DNA of 64,000 nt from NCBI RefSeq assembly GCF_007666205.1, contig NZ_VDOR01000006.1, forward strand, positions 1-64,000, written 5' to 3'. The notes beneath the pieces are model-generated. The model was not told where the DNA came from, searched no databases, and saw only the letters and a list, made by a program, of their open reading frames with translations. Position numbers and translations under genes: made by a program. This DNA comes from Kocuria palustris. Lineage in GTDB: Bacteria > Actinomycetota > Actinomycetes > Actinomycetales > Micrococcaceae. Below are positions 41,679 through 50,684 of the stretch, piece by piece. Each line of letters opens with the position of its first letter. Positions within the stretch are counted from its first letter, which is position 1.

Positions 41679-42044
41679 GGGGCCTGTGCCTGCGTGCCTT
41701 CCGCCTGCCCCGCCGCGCTTGCCGCCCTCGACCCGCCCTTTCCGCCCCCGATCTCCTTGCCCTCGCCTTTTCCGCGCTCCCCTTTCCCGCGAGCGGCCGC
41801 TACTTCACTTCTCTCCTCGCGAGTGGCCGATTCTTCACCTCTCTGCTCGCGAGCGGCCGATTCCTCACTGCTTCGCGGCTGAAACGGTGACGAAGCGGCC
41901 ACTCGCGGCCGATGGGGTGAGGAATCGGCCTGTCGATGCAAGTGAGCAGGATCCAGAAGGGGCGGTCACTGTGGGGAGCCGGGGAATCGCGGCATCGGGC
42001 CGGCGTCTCGGCGGCGGAAGGTGCCTGCTGGCACGGAGGATACG
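41679..42044. other. Non-coding region left of the accessory islet
   Basis: 366 bp without a recognised gene. The first 110 bases are pyrimidine-rich. The repeat array at 41791-41934 follows, then about 110 bases of plain sequence leading to the GGAGG of the small ORF at 42045. Confidence 0.5.
41791..41934. repeat. Repeat array A: five 30-bp units, three direct then two inverted
   Basis: Three tandem units start at 41791, 41821 and 41851 (each GAGYGGCCG..., two of three followed by ATTCYTCAC). Two inverted units (reverse complements of 41875-41904 and 41905-41934) follow, again with 30-bp spacing. The inner units overlap by six bases, so the centre can fold as a hairpin with a loop containing GCGGCTGAAAC. 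The unit consensus is GASYGGCCGATTCCTCACC plus a variable tail. Array B at 43380-43493 is built from the same unit in the opposite loop orientation. Confidence 0.85.
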
Positions 42045-42185
42045 ATGCCGCAGCACCCGCGCCGGCCGGATGAGATCACCGACGTGCTGAACCGCACCGG
42101 ATGGACGACGACGGCGGCGATCCGTCGCGAGCCCGTGCCCGCGGAGCATCCGCAGGGCTTCGTGGCGGCTCGTCGACGCGACTGA
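42045..42185 (+). CDS. Possible 46-residue protein, unrecognised
   Basis: An ATG with a strong GGAGG at 5-6 bases upstream opens a 46-codon frame (MPQHPRRPDEITDVLN...) ending in ARRRD and TGA. It is basic, contains no membrane segment or signal, and could be a small DNA-binding or antitoxin-like protein, or a degenerate start of a longer gene. It lies inside the repeat-flanked islet, convergent with the nuclease gene. No homologue is recalled. Confidence 0.4.
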   Translation: MPQHPRRPDEITDVLNRTGWTTTAAIRREPVPAEHPQGFVAARRRD

Positions 42186-42233
42186 TCCGGTCGCCCGGTC
42201 GGCCGCCCCTCCGTCGTCCTGCCGCCCCCGAGA

Positions 42234-43232
42234 TCAGCCGGTGCGACCGAGGCGGTCGCTGCGAGCGGCCCGGAGAACGAGGGCGACTGCGCGCGGCACA
42301 CGCTGCCCGTCGACGGGCTCGGACTCCACGAGGTCACGTGCCGTGAGCCGGATCTCGATCCACCCGCTGCCAAGAGTCGCGCGCTGACGTCGCACATCGC
42401 GCTCGCGCTGACCCTGCCCGTCGTGGTGGGCGCCGTCGTACTGCAGGCTGATGCGCAGCCCCGGGTCGGCCAGATCGGGGTGCACGGCGCAGCCGTCCGC
42501 GCTCCTCAGCTCGAGATCGGTGCGGAAGCCGCGCAGGCCGTGGTCCTCGAGCAGCAGCCGCAGCCTGGTCTCCGGCTCCGAATCGACACCGACGCGTGCG
42601 CGTTCCAGGGCCCGGCGCACTCGTCGCGTCCCCCGGGTGCCGGTCAGCTGACGAAGGTCGTCGCGGACCTGCGCGAGGCTGCGCAGGGCGGGCAGGCCCG
42701 CGCGGATCCCGTGCCGGTGCTCGCAGATCACCCCGTCGACCGCCGCAATGAGCTCAATGTCGCTGAGCCGCCCGGCGATGTCCACGAGAGTCCGCGTCGG
42801 CCCGGTCAGCAGGGCGCCGTGCGGACCGGTCGTCAGCAGCAGCGGATTCGTGGCCCGATGCCCGACCAGGCCCGCGCGCTTCACCCTGGTCTCGGATTCC
42901 GCTCCCCGGATGTGCGTGACGTGGAGGGGCCACGCGCGCTCGAGCCGACGGGGCAGCCGGAACCCCCACAGCAGGGCCGCAGACTGATGGCTGATCGCGT
43001 GATCGGGCATGGCCAGGCGCTGGGCGTGCACGAGGCGGCTGAGCTCGTCGTACGCGCTCGGCCCGGACGACGCCCGCGGCCGTGCGGAATCCGGCGGCGT
43101 CCAGAGGCCCGAGACGATGCGCTCGTAGTGGGGGTGTCGCAGCTGCCGGGAGCTCAGACCCGCCGACATCGCCTCGCCGCGCGTGAAGACGCGGTCGGCA
43201 AGAGCCTCGGGGGTGTGGTGGCGCTGCGGCAT
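42234..43232 (-). CDS. AbiEi-like N-terminus fused to a DUF559/Vsr-like nuclease domain
   Basis: A 332-residue protein of a type common in actinobacteria. Residues about 7-50 resemble the winged-helix AbiEi antitoxin domain (ALADRVFTRGEAMSAGLSSRQLRHPHYERIVSGLW). A middle region carries RTLVDIAGRLSDIELIAAVDGVI. The C-terminus (about 217-300) is a PD-(D/E)xK-type endonuclease fold: Glu219/Glu221, Asp253 in HPDLAD, then SLQYDGAHH, where Gln264 replaces the more usual Glu before YDG. The ATG at 43232 was chosen because family-like sequence starts there. It stands alone between repeat arrays A and B. Its function is unknown; DNA cleavage or regulation is inferred from the folds. Confidence 0.78.
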   Translation of the reverse strand: MPQRHHTPEALADRVFTRGEAMSAGLSSRQLRHPHYERIVSGLWTPPDSARPRASSGPSAYDELSRLVHAQRLAMPDHAISHQSAALLWGFRLPRRLERAWPLHVTHIRGAESETRVKRAGLVGHRATNPLLLTTGPHGALLTGPTRTLVDIAGRLSDIELIAAVDGVICEHRHGIRAGLPALRSLAQVRDDLRQLTGTRGTRRVRRALERARVGVDSEPETRLRLLLEDHGLRGFRTDLELRSADGCAVHPDLADPGLRISLQYDGAHHDGQGQRERDVRRQRATLGSGWIEIRLTARDLVESEPVDGQRVPRAVALVLRAARSDRLGRTG

Positions 43233-43379
43233 GCGGACACGATGCGCGTCATATCGACCACCGCCGTCCGCCGGGTCTCGTCGGGGAGCGCGGCTCCCGC
43301 GCGTGCGTCGTCGACTCGTCTGTGGAGCCTCCGAGCCGGGGCCCTTGTGTGTCGCTTGCGCCCACGACGTCGGCGCATC

Positions 43380-43493
43380 GAGCGGCCGAAATATCACTGC
43401 TCACCCCGCGACCGGCCGATTCCTCACCGTTTCAGCGGCGAATCGGTGAGGAATCGGCCGGTCGCGGGGGGTGGGGTGAGGAATCGGCCGGTC
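43380..43493. repeat. Repeat array B: four 30-bp units, two direct then two inverted
   Basis: Direct units start at 43380 and 43410; inverted units are the reverse complements of 43434-43463 and 43464-43493. The inner pair overlaps by six bases and forms a perfect 22-bp stem (43408-43429 with 43444-43465) around a 14-nt loop containing TTTCAGCGGCGAAT. The units match those of array A (GACCGGCCGATTCCTCACC), and the loop sequence is the reverse complement of that in array A, so the two arrays flank the nuclease gene as inverted copies. Confidence 0.88.
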
Positions 43494-43516
43494 GCGGGAG
43501 GAGGGGCGGCGGGAAG

Positions 43517-43526
43517 CCCCCCCCCC
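43517..43526. repeat. Homopolymer run of 10 C
   Basis: Ten consecutive C lie between array B and the typA promoter, about 60 bp upstream of the -10. Could be slippage-prone or a boundary mark of the islet. Confidence 0.6.
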
Positions 43527-43585
43527 GGCGGGCTGCAGGCGTGTGAGGTCCGCGACTCGCAGCGGGAGGGCTTGCGCCCGCGCGC

Positions 43586-43591
43586 TAGACT
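43586..43591 (+). promoter_or_regulatory. Candidate -10 of typA
   Basis: TAGACT lies 114 bases before the typA ATG, giving a leader of about 108 bases. No good -35 at 17 bp is seen. Confidence 0.4.
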
Positions 43592-43705
43592 CCACGACGG
43601 ACTTCCGCGACCCTCGTCGCATCCCGCGCGGCACCGGCCGCAACCGAGCGCCGTCCTGGCAGCAGGGCGGCCGCACGCCATCGTCTGAAGAGAGACCGCA
43701 CTCGT

Positions 43706-45607
43706 ATGAGCACTGCCCAGCGCAACGACCTCCGCAACGTCGCGATCGTGGCCCACGTCGACCACGGCAAGACCACGATCGTGGACGCCATGCTCCGGCA
43801 GACGAACACGTTCGCCGAGCACGGCGAGGTCGCCGATCGCGTCATGGACTCGGGCGACCTCGAGCGCGAGAAGGGCATCACGATCCTCGCCAAGAACACC
43901 ACCGTGTTCTACGAGGGGCCGTCGGCCGACGGCGAGGTCATCACGATCAACGTGATCGACACCCCGGGCCACGCGGACTTCGGCGGCGAGGTCGAGCGCG
44001 GCCTGTCCATGGTCGACGGCGTCGTGCTGCTCGTGGACGCCTCGGAGGGCCCGCTGCCGCAGACCCGCTTCGTGCTGCGCAAGGCCCTCGAGGCCAAGCT
44101 CCCGGTGATCGTGGTCGTCAACAAGATCGACCGGCCCGACGCCCGCGCCGAGGAGGTCGTCTCCGAGACGATGGATCTGTTGCTGGGCCTGGCCTCGGAC
44201 ATCGCCGAGGACTACCCGGAGATGGACCTGGACGCCGTGCTGGACGTGCCGGTGGTCTACGCCTCGGGCAAGGCCGGCCGTGCCGATACCGAGTTCCCCG
44301 GCGACGGCCAGCTGCCCGCCAGCGAGGACCTCGAGCCGCTGTTCAAGACGATCCTGGAGCACATCCCGGCGCCGTCGTACGAGGACGACGGGGTGCTGCA
44401 GGCCCACGTCACCAACCTCGACGCCTCCCCGTTCCTGGGGCGCCTGGCCCTGCTGCGCATCTTCTCGGGCACGCTCAAGAAGGGCCAGACCGTGGCGTGG
44501 GCGCGCAAGGACGGCTCGCTCAAGAACGTGCGCATCTCCGAGCTGCTGGCCACCAAGGGCCTGGACCGCGTCCCGGCCGAGTCGGCCGGCCCCGGCGAGA
44601 TCGTGGCCGTCGCGGGCATCGAGGACATCACGATCGGCGAGACGCTGACCGATCCGGAGAACCCCAAGCCGCTGCCGGTCATCACGGTCGACGACCCCGC
44701 GATCTCCATGACCATCGGCATCAACACCTCGCCGATGGCCGGCCGCGTCAAGAACGCCAAGGTCACCGCCCGCCAGGTCAAGGACCGCCTGGACAAGGAG
44801 CTCGTGGGCAACGTGTCGCTGCGCGTGCTGCCGACCGAGCGCCCCGACGCCTGGGAGGTCCAGGGCCGCGGCGAGCTCGCCCTGTCGATCCTGGTGGAGC
44901 AGATGCGCCGCGAGGGCTTCGAGCTGACCGTGGGCAAGCCCCAGGTGGTCACCCGCGAGATCGACGGCAAGGTCCACGAGCCGGTCGAGCGCATGACGAT
45001 CGACACCCCGGACGAGTTCCTGGGCGCGATCACGCAGATCATGGCCACCCGCAAGGGCCGCATGGAGACCATGACGAACCACGGCACCGGCTGGGTGCGC
45101 ATGGAGTTCGTCGTCCCGGCCCGCGGCCTGATCGGCTTCCGCACGACGTTCATGACCGAGACCCGCGGCGCGGGCATCGCGTCGTCGTACTCCGACGGCT
45201 TCGAGCCGTGGTTCGGCCCGATCGAGTACCGCACCAACGGCTCGATGATCTCCGACCGCGCCGGCGTGGCGACCCCGTTCGCCATGATCAACCTCCAGGA
45301 GCGCGGCACGATCTTCGTGAAGCCCACCGAGGAGGTCTACGAGGGCATGGTCATCGGCGAGAACGCGCGCGCCGATGACATGGAGGTGAACATCACCAAG
45401 GAGAAGAAGCTCACCAACATGCGCTCGGCCGCCGCCGACAACTTCGAGAACCTCACCCCGCCGCGGCAGATGACGCTGGAGGAGTGCCTCGAGTTCGCCC
45501 GCGAGGACGAGTGCGTCGAGGTCACCCCGGAGGCCATCCGCATCCGGAAGGTGGTCCTGGACTCCAACGAGCGCGTGAAGCAGGCGCGCCAGCGCAATCG
45601 TGCGTGA
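43706..45607 (+). CDS. typA: Ribosome-associated GTPase TypA/BipA
   Basis: A 633-residue translational GTPase of the EF-G family that binds ribosomes and helps large-subunit assembly under stress. G-motifs are intact: AHVDHGKTT (G1), the EREKGITI switch, DTPGHADF (G3) and NKIDRP (G4). The later domains show the EF-G-like [21 protein letters not shown] and the BipA-specific C-terminal region with [18 protein letters not shown]-like sequence. Length is slightly above the usual 605-620. The ATG at 43706 is the conserved start. Its stop overlaps the mshB start by 8 bases. Confidence 0.97.
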   Translation: MSTAQRNDLRNVAIVAHVDHGKTTIVDAMLRQTNTFAEHGEVADRVMDSGDLEREKGITILAKNTTVFYEGPSADGEVITINVIDTPGHADFGGEVERGLSMVDGVVLLVDASEGPLPQTRFVLRKALEAKLPVIVVVNKIDRPDARAEEVVSETMDLLLGLASDIAEDYPEMDLDAVLDVPVVYASGKAGRADTEFPGDGQLPASEDLEPLFKTILEHIPAPSYEDDGVLQAHVTNLDASPFLGRLALLRIFSGTLKKGQTVAWARKDGSLKNVRISELLATKGLDRVPAESAGPGEIVAVAGIEDITIGETLTDPENPKPLPVITVDDPAISMTIGINTSPMAGRVKNAKVTARQVKDRLDKELVGNVSLRVLPTERPDAWEVQGRGELALSILVEQMRREGFELTVGKPQVVTREIDGKVHEPVERMTIDTPDEFLGAITQIMATRKGRMETMTNHGTGWVRMEFVVPARGLIGFRTTFMTETRGAGIASSYSDGFEPWFGPIEYRTNGSMISDRAGVATPFAMINLQERGTIFVKPTEEVYEGMVIGENARADDMEVNITKEKKLTNMRSAAADNFENLTPPRQMTLEECLEFAREDECVEVTPEAIRIRKVVLDSNERVKQARQRNRA

Positions 45608-46601
45608 CCGGAGCCGGGAGGCGACGGCGCCGGGGGAGGCCTCTGCGCCGTCGTACCCCGCCGTCGGCACCCTGATCCGCCCGGATGCCGTCGGCTCGCT
45701 GCTGCCCCGGGACATCGCCCCGGGGCAGGCGCGCGTGCTGGCCGTGCACGCGCATCCCGACGACGAGACGCTGGCCTCCGGACTCGCCCTGGCCTCGCTG
45801 GCCGCGGCCGGGACGGACGTGCATCTGCTCACGATGACCCGCGGGGAGCGCGGGGAGGTCATGGTCCCGCGCCTGGCCCGGCTCGAGGTGGGGCACCCGG
45901 ACAACCACGACGACGGCACCGAGCTCGGGGCGCACCGCGAGCACGAGCTGGCCGAGGCCTGCCGCGCTCTGGGCGTGCAGCACCGGGTCTACGCGGGGCA
46001 GCCCCCGGCCCTCGATCCGCGGGCAGGCTTCCCCGGGGGCGGCGACCGCTTCATGGACTCCGGGATGTCCTGGGGCGATGACGGCCGCGCTCAGCCGGCT
46101 CCCGATGTCTCCCCGCAGGCCCTGACGGCCGCGCCCCTGGACCAGGCGGCCGCGCACGCGGCGGCCGCGATCCGCGAGATCCGTCCGCATGCGGCCCTGA
46201 CCTACGACGACGACGGCGGCTACGGCCATCCCGACCACGTGCGCACCGCGCAGGTCCTGCTGCGCGCGCTCGAGCTGGCCGCGCAGGAGGCCCCCGATCA
46301 GCCGGACTGGACGGTGCCGCTCGTGTGGGCGATCGAGGCCGCGCCCGACCCGGCCGATGAGCGCCCCCAGGCCGTGATCCGGGCCGACGAGCGCTCCCGC
46401 GCCGCACGGCACGCCGCCATGCGCGCCCACGCGACCCAGATCGAGACGGGGGACGACCCCGCCGATCCGGCCTACGAGCTCTCGAACCGGGTGCCCCAGC
46501 GCATCCCCGAGGCCGAGACGTACCGGCTGGTCCGGGGCTTCGCCTCGCACCTGGCGGAGCCGGCCGCGGCGGGCAGCGCCGAGGACGGCGGGCGGGCGTG
46601 A
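45600..46601 (+). CDS. mshB: Mycothiol biosynthesis deacetylase MshB
   Basis: A 333-residue zinc deacetylase of the PIG-L/LmbE family that removes the acetyl group from GlcNAc-inositol in mycothiol synthesis. AHPDDE at 51-56 and the later YGHPDHV motif carry the zinc and catalytic residues. The internal VYAGQPPALDPRAGF region is MshB-like; mycothiol S-conjugate amidase (Mca) is the main alternative, but length and context (after typA, as in Arthrobacter relatives) favour MshB. The GTG at 45600 overlaps the typA stop; GAAGCAGGCG upstream is a weak ribosome site, so translational coupling is likely. Confidence 0.87.
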   Translation: MRDRSREATAPGEASAPSYPAVGTLIRPDAVGSLLPRDIAPGQARVLAVHAHPDDETLASGLALASLAAAGTDVHLLTMTRGERGEVMVPRLARLEVGHPDNHDDGTELGAHREHELAEACRALGVQHRVYAGQPPALDPRAGFPGGGDRFMDSGMSWGDDGRAQPAPDVSPQALTAAPLDQAAAHAAAAIREIRPHAALTYDDDGGYGHPDHVRTAQVLLRALELAAQEAPDQPDWTVPLVWAIEAAPDPADERPQAVIRADERSRAARHAAMRAHATQIETGDDPADPAYELSNRVPQRIPEAETYRLVRGFASHLAEPAAAGSAEDGGRA

Positions 46602-47146
46602 GGGAAAGCCGGGATCCGCAGGCCCGGGCGCGTGGGCGCTCGCCGGTCGACGTCGCCAGCGTGCCCGTCTCGGCGGTCGTCTCGGTCGTGAGCGGGCTGC
46701 TGGCCGGCATCCTGGGCACGGTCGTGCACGGGAACATCCTGCGCCTGGGCGGGCATCTCTGGATCCCGTGGGGCGCGGTGCTGGCCCTGGCCCTGCTGCT
46801 GAGCCTGTCGGTGTGGTCGGGCACGACCACCCGCCGCATCTGGGCCTCGGCGGTGCCGGGGATCGTGGCCTACGCCGCGGCCTTCGTGCTGGCCTTCGGT
46901 CGGCCGGACTCGCCGCTGGTGGTGATGAGCCCCGGATCCGCGATCGGGATCTCCGGGCTCCTGTGGTTCGGCGGCATCCTGGTGGTCACGCTGCTCTCGG
47001 TGGTCCTCGTGGGCCGCTGGTGGCGGCAGCGGCGGCGGGCCGCCGCCCGGCAGGCCGCCGACGAGGACGTCGCCCGGGAGACGCGGGAGGCCTCCGAGCG
47101 CGTCAGCGCCGCGGCGCCGGCGGAGGGACCTGCCGGGCGAGCCTGA
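46598..47146 (+). CDS. Four-helix membrane protein of unknown function (DUF6113-like)
   Basis: A 182-residue protein with four hydrophobic segments in residues about 25-145 and a charged, Ala/Arg/Glu-rich cytoplasmic tail. The protein resembles the small membrane protein that follows mshB in other Micrococcales (recalled as DUF6113; not verified). The GTG at 46598 overlaps the mshB stop by four bases. The 3' end overlaps the convergent SH3-like gene by 44 bases. Confidence 0.75.
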   Translation: MRESRDPQARARGRSPVDVASVPVSAVVSVVSGLLAGILGTVVHGNILRLGGHLWIPWGAVLALALLLSLSVWSGTTTRRIWASAVPGIVAYAAAFVLAFGRPDSPLVVMSPGSAIGISGLLWFGGILVVTLLSVVLVGRWWRQRRRAAARQAADEDVARETREASERVSAAAPAEGPAGRA

Positions 47147-47375
47147 CGTCCGCGAGCGGGATCCGCACCGGCCCGCCGCGGGTGTCGAGCACGACGGCCG
47201 CGGGATCGTCGTCGGAGCGCTCCCGCAGGGTCCCGATCGCGTCGGTGCGGCCCTTCCCGGAGGCATCCCCGGTCGGCAGCGCGTAGCGCACGGTGACCCT
47301 CGTGCCTGCGGGCAGCCGCGCGAGCCGCTCCAGGGCGGTGCGCCGCGCGGGGTCGGAGTGCTCGGGCGCTGTCAT
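47103..47375 (-). CDS. Small SH3-like protein (Rv0428c N-terminal-domain type)
   Basis: A 90-residue protein with an SH3-like beta core (GTRVTVRYALPTG ... DAIGTLRE ... VVLDTRGGPVRIPLADVRLAR). It resembles the N-terminal domain that precedes a GNAT acetyltransferase in the mycobacterial protein Rv0428c, but the acetyltransferase part is absent here. TAGGGT at 47383-47388 ends 7 bases before the ATG, so it is probably leaderless. It is divergent from fdxA. Confidence 0.65.
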   Translation of the reverse strand: MTAPEHSDPARRTALERLARLPAGTRVTVRYALPTGDASGKGRTDAIGTLRERSDDDPAAVVLDTRGGPVRIPLADVRLARQVPPPAPRR

Positions 47376-47442
47376 GGCCCTCACCCTAGCCGGGCGGCCG
47401 GCGGCGTATGACGTGCGGAGTCGGGCACCGTCCGCACGCCCG

Positions 47443-47448
47443 TAGAAT
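47443..47448 (+). promoter_or_regulatory. Candidate -10 of fdxA
   Basis: TAGAAT lies 42 bases before the fdxA ATG. An AAAGGA ribosome site follows in the leader, about 10 bases before the start. Confidence 0.5.
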
Positions 47449-47484
47449 GGCCCGGAAACTCCGCGAGAAAGGACCGTCGGCTCC

Positions 47485-47808
47485 ATGACGTACGTGATCG
47501 CCCAGCCCTGTGTCGATGTGAAGGACAAGGCCTGCGTCGAAGAGTGCCCCGTCGACTGCATCTACGAGGGCGAGCGCAGCCTCTACATCCACCCCGACGA
47601 GTGCGTCGACTGCGGCGCCTGCGAGCCCGTGTGCCCCGTCGAGGCCATCTACTACGAGGACGACACCCCCGAGGAGTGGGCCGAGTACTACAAGTACAAC
47701 GTCGAGTTCTTCGACGACCTGGGCTCCCCGGGCGGCGCCGCCCGCCTGGGCAACACCGGCAAGGACCACCCGGGCATCGCCGCCCTGCCGCCGCAGAACC
47801 AGGACTGA
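47485..47808 (+). CDS. fdxA: Seven-iron ferredoxin (3Fe-4S/4Fe-4S)
   Basis: A 107-residue cytosolic ferredoxin. Cysteines at 9, 17, 21 and 25 and then 40, 43, 46 and 50 match the actinobacterial FdxA pattern: the second group is the CVDCGACEPVC cluster motif, and the first carries the 3Fe-4S ligands. It is an electron carrier for oxidoreductases and cytochromes P450. Its position directly before dapC is conserved in many actinobacteria; the gap to dapC is 4 bases. Confidence 0.96.
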   Translation: MTYVIAQPCVDVKDKACVEECPVDCIYEGERSLYIHPDECVDCGACEPVCPVEAIYYEDDTPEEWAEYYKYNVEFFDDLGSPGGAARLGNTGKDHPGIAALPPQNQD

Positions 47809-47812
47809 GCCC

Positions 47813-48982
47813 GTGAGCGCCGAGCAGCCCCGCGCCTTCGGCCTGGACCTGCCGGAGTACCCGTGGGAGGCCATGGCCCCGTACCGGGAGATCGCCGCCG
47901 GCCACGAGGACGGCACCGCCGATCTGTCGATCGGGACCCCCGTGGACCCCACGCCTCTGGTGGTCCAAGACGCCCTGGCCGCTGCCTCCGACGCCCCCGG
48001 CTACCCCACGACGCACGGCACGTCCGCGCTGCGGGAGGCGATCGTGCGCTGGTACGAGCGCCGCCGCGGCGTGAGCGGGCTGGACCCCGAGCAGCAGGTC
48101 ATGCCCACGGTCGGCTCCAAGGAGCTCGTGGCGTGGCTGCCGCTGCTGCTCGGCCTGCGCGCCGGGGACGTCGTGGTCCGCCCCTCGGCCGCCTATCCCA
48201 CCTACGACATCGGCGCCCGGCTGGCCGGTGCGCAGCCCGTCGCGGCCGACAGCCTGGACGAGCTGCCGCAGGAGGTGCGCGAGCGCGTGCGCCTGGTGTG
48301 GCTGAACTCGCCGGCCAATCCCACCGGCGCCGTGGACGACGCCGGGACCATGGCCCGCACGGTCTCCCGAGCCCGGGAGCTGGGCGCGGTCGTGGCCTCG
48401 GACGAGTGCTACGCCGAGCTCGGCTGGGGCCGCTGGGACCGGGAGGAGGGCGGCGAGCCCGTCCCCTCGATCCTGGATCCGCGCGTGAGCGGGGGAGATC
48501 CCGCGGGGCTGCTGTCGGTCTACTCCCTGTCCAAGCAGTCCAACCTCGCGGGCTACCGCGCGGCCTTCGTCGCGGGGGATCCCGGGATCATGGCCGGGCT
48601 GATCAACTCCCGCAAGCACGCCGGGATGATCGTGCCGGCTCCGGTCCAGGCGGCCATGCGCGCGGCCCTGGACGACGACGCCCACGTGGTCGCCCAGAAG
48701 GCGCTCTACCGCGATCGCCGCGAGCGCCTGCGCGGCGCCGTGGAGGCCTTCGGGCTGAGCATCGAGCACTCGGAGGCCGGCCTGTACCTGTGGTGCCGCC
48801 GCGAGGGGCGCACGGCGCCGGACACCTGGGATCTGGTGCGGGAGCTCGCGCAGCTGGGCATCGTCGTGGGCCCCGGGGTCTTCTACGGCGAGGCCGGCGC
48901 GGGGTTCATCCGCATCGCCCTGACGGCCTCGGACGAGCGGATCGACGCGGCCGTCGGGCGCCTGCGGGCCGCCGCGGCCTGA
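47813..48982 (+). CDS. dapC: Succinyldiaminopimelate aminotransferase
   Basis: A 389-residue fold-type I PLP aminotransferase that makes N-succinyl-L,L-diaminopimelate in lysine and peptidoglycan biosynthesis. The PLP lysine is in VYSLSKQSNLAGYRAAF, and NSPANPTGAV is the Asn/Pro motif binding PLP and substrate. Assignment to dapC instead of another class I aminotransferase rests on context: fdxA upstream, dapD and dapE 3-4 kb downstream. The GTG at 47813 follows fdxA after 4 bases, implying co-transcription. Confidence 0.9.
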   Translation: MSAEQPRAFGLDLPEYPWEAMAPYREIAAGHEDGTADLSIGTPVDPTPLVVQDALAAASDAPGYPTTHGTSALREAIVRWYERRRGVSGLDPEQQVMPTVGSKELVAWLPLLLGLRAGDVVVRPSAAYPTYDIGARLAGAQPVAADSLDELPQEVRERVRLVWLNSPANPTGAVDDAGTMARTVSRARELGAVVASDECYAELGWGRWDREEGGEPVPSILDPRVSGGDPAGLLSVYSLSKQSNLAGYRAAFVAGDPGIMAGLINSRKHAGMIVPAPVQAAMRAALDDDAHVVAQKALYRDRRERLRGAVEAFGLSIEHSEAGLYLWCRREGRTAPDTWDLVRELAQLGIVVGPGVFYGEAGAGFIRIALTASDERIDAAVGRLRAAAA

Positions 48983-49014
48983 GGCCGGCCGCGGTGCCGG
49001 CGGCCCCCGGCAGA

Positions 49015-49072
49015 TTGGCAGGTCCCGCCGCAGTGCGAGTAGATTGACGAGCAGAGGTGTGTCTGCGGACAC
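49015..49072 (+). promoter_or_regulatory. gltA promoter and start-site palindrome
   Basis: TTGGCA (49015-49020) and TAGATT (49040-49045) with a 19-bp spacer form a reasonable promoter. The inverted repeat GTGTC-TGCG-GACAC (49059-49072) lies at the predicted start of a leader of about 140 bases. Confidence 0.5.
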
Positions 49073-49193
49073 TCCGACGACCTTCCGCCGCGCGACGGAG
49101 ACGCCGCCGGCTCCAGAGACTCGCCGCGTCCGGCACCCGGGCGCGATGAGCGCAGGTGAGCACCACGTGGCTCACAGACAACGGAGGAGATCC

Positions 49194-50492
<1,299 letters not shown>

Positions 50493-50552
50493 GCCGCTGG
50501 GCCGGGCCCGGCCGCTGAGGTCCGGGTCCGCGCTGCGGAGTCCGCGCACCGC

Positions 50553-50596
50553 GCACGGCGGGTCGCCTCCTTTCCGGGGGAGGCGGCCCGCCGTGC
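50553..50596. terminator. Bidirectional hairpin between gltA and galE
   Basis: GCACGGCGGGTCGCCTCC (50553-50570) and GGAGGCGGCCCGCCGTGC (50579-50596) form an 18-bp stem with one G-T wobble and an 8-nt loop, between convergent genes. Confidence 0.85.
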
Positions 50597-50684
50597 GTCG
50601 TGTCCGGCTCCTGCCGGGGCCCGGTTCCGGGCCCGTGCCGGCTCCGGGCTCGGCCCGGCCGGCTGAACCCGGTCCGAGCAGGGC

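Larger units (their letters stand above)
43233..43705. other. Non-coding region between the islet nuclease and typA
   Basis: 473 bp with no recognised gene. It holds the promoter side of the nuclease gene, repeat array B (43380-43493), a run of ten C (43517-43526) and the typA promoter and leader. Confidence 0.6.

Noticed and set aside
41791-43493. The 30-bp repeat arrays as CRISPR
   Set aside because: Units abut with no unique spacers, are arranged head to head and number only four or five. No cas gene is nearby.
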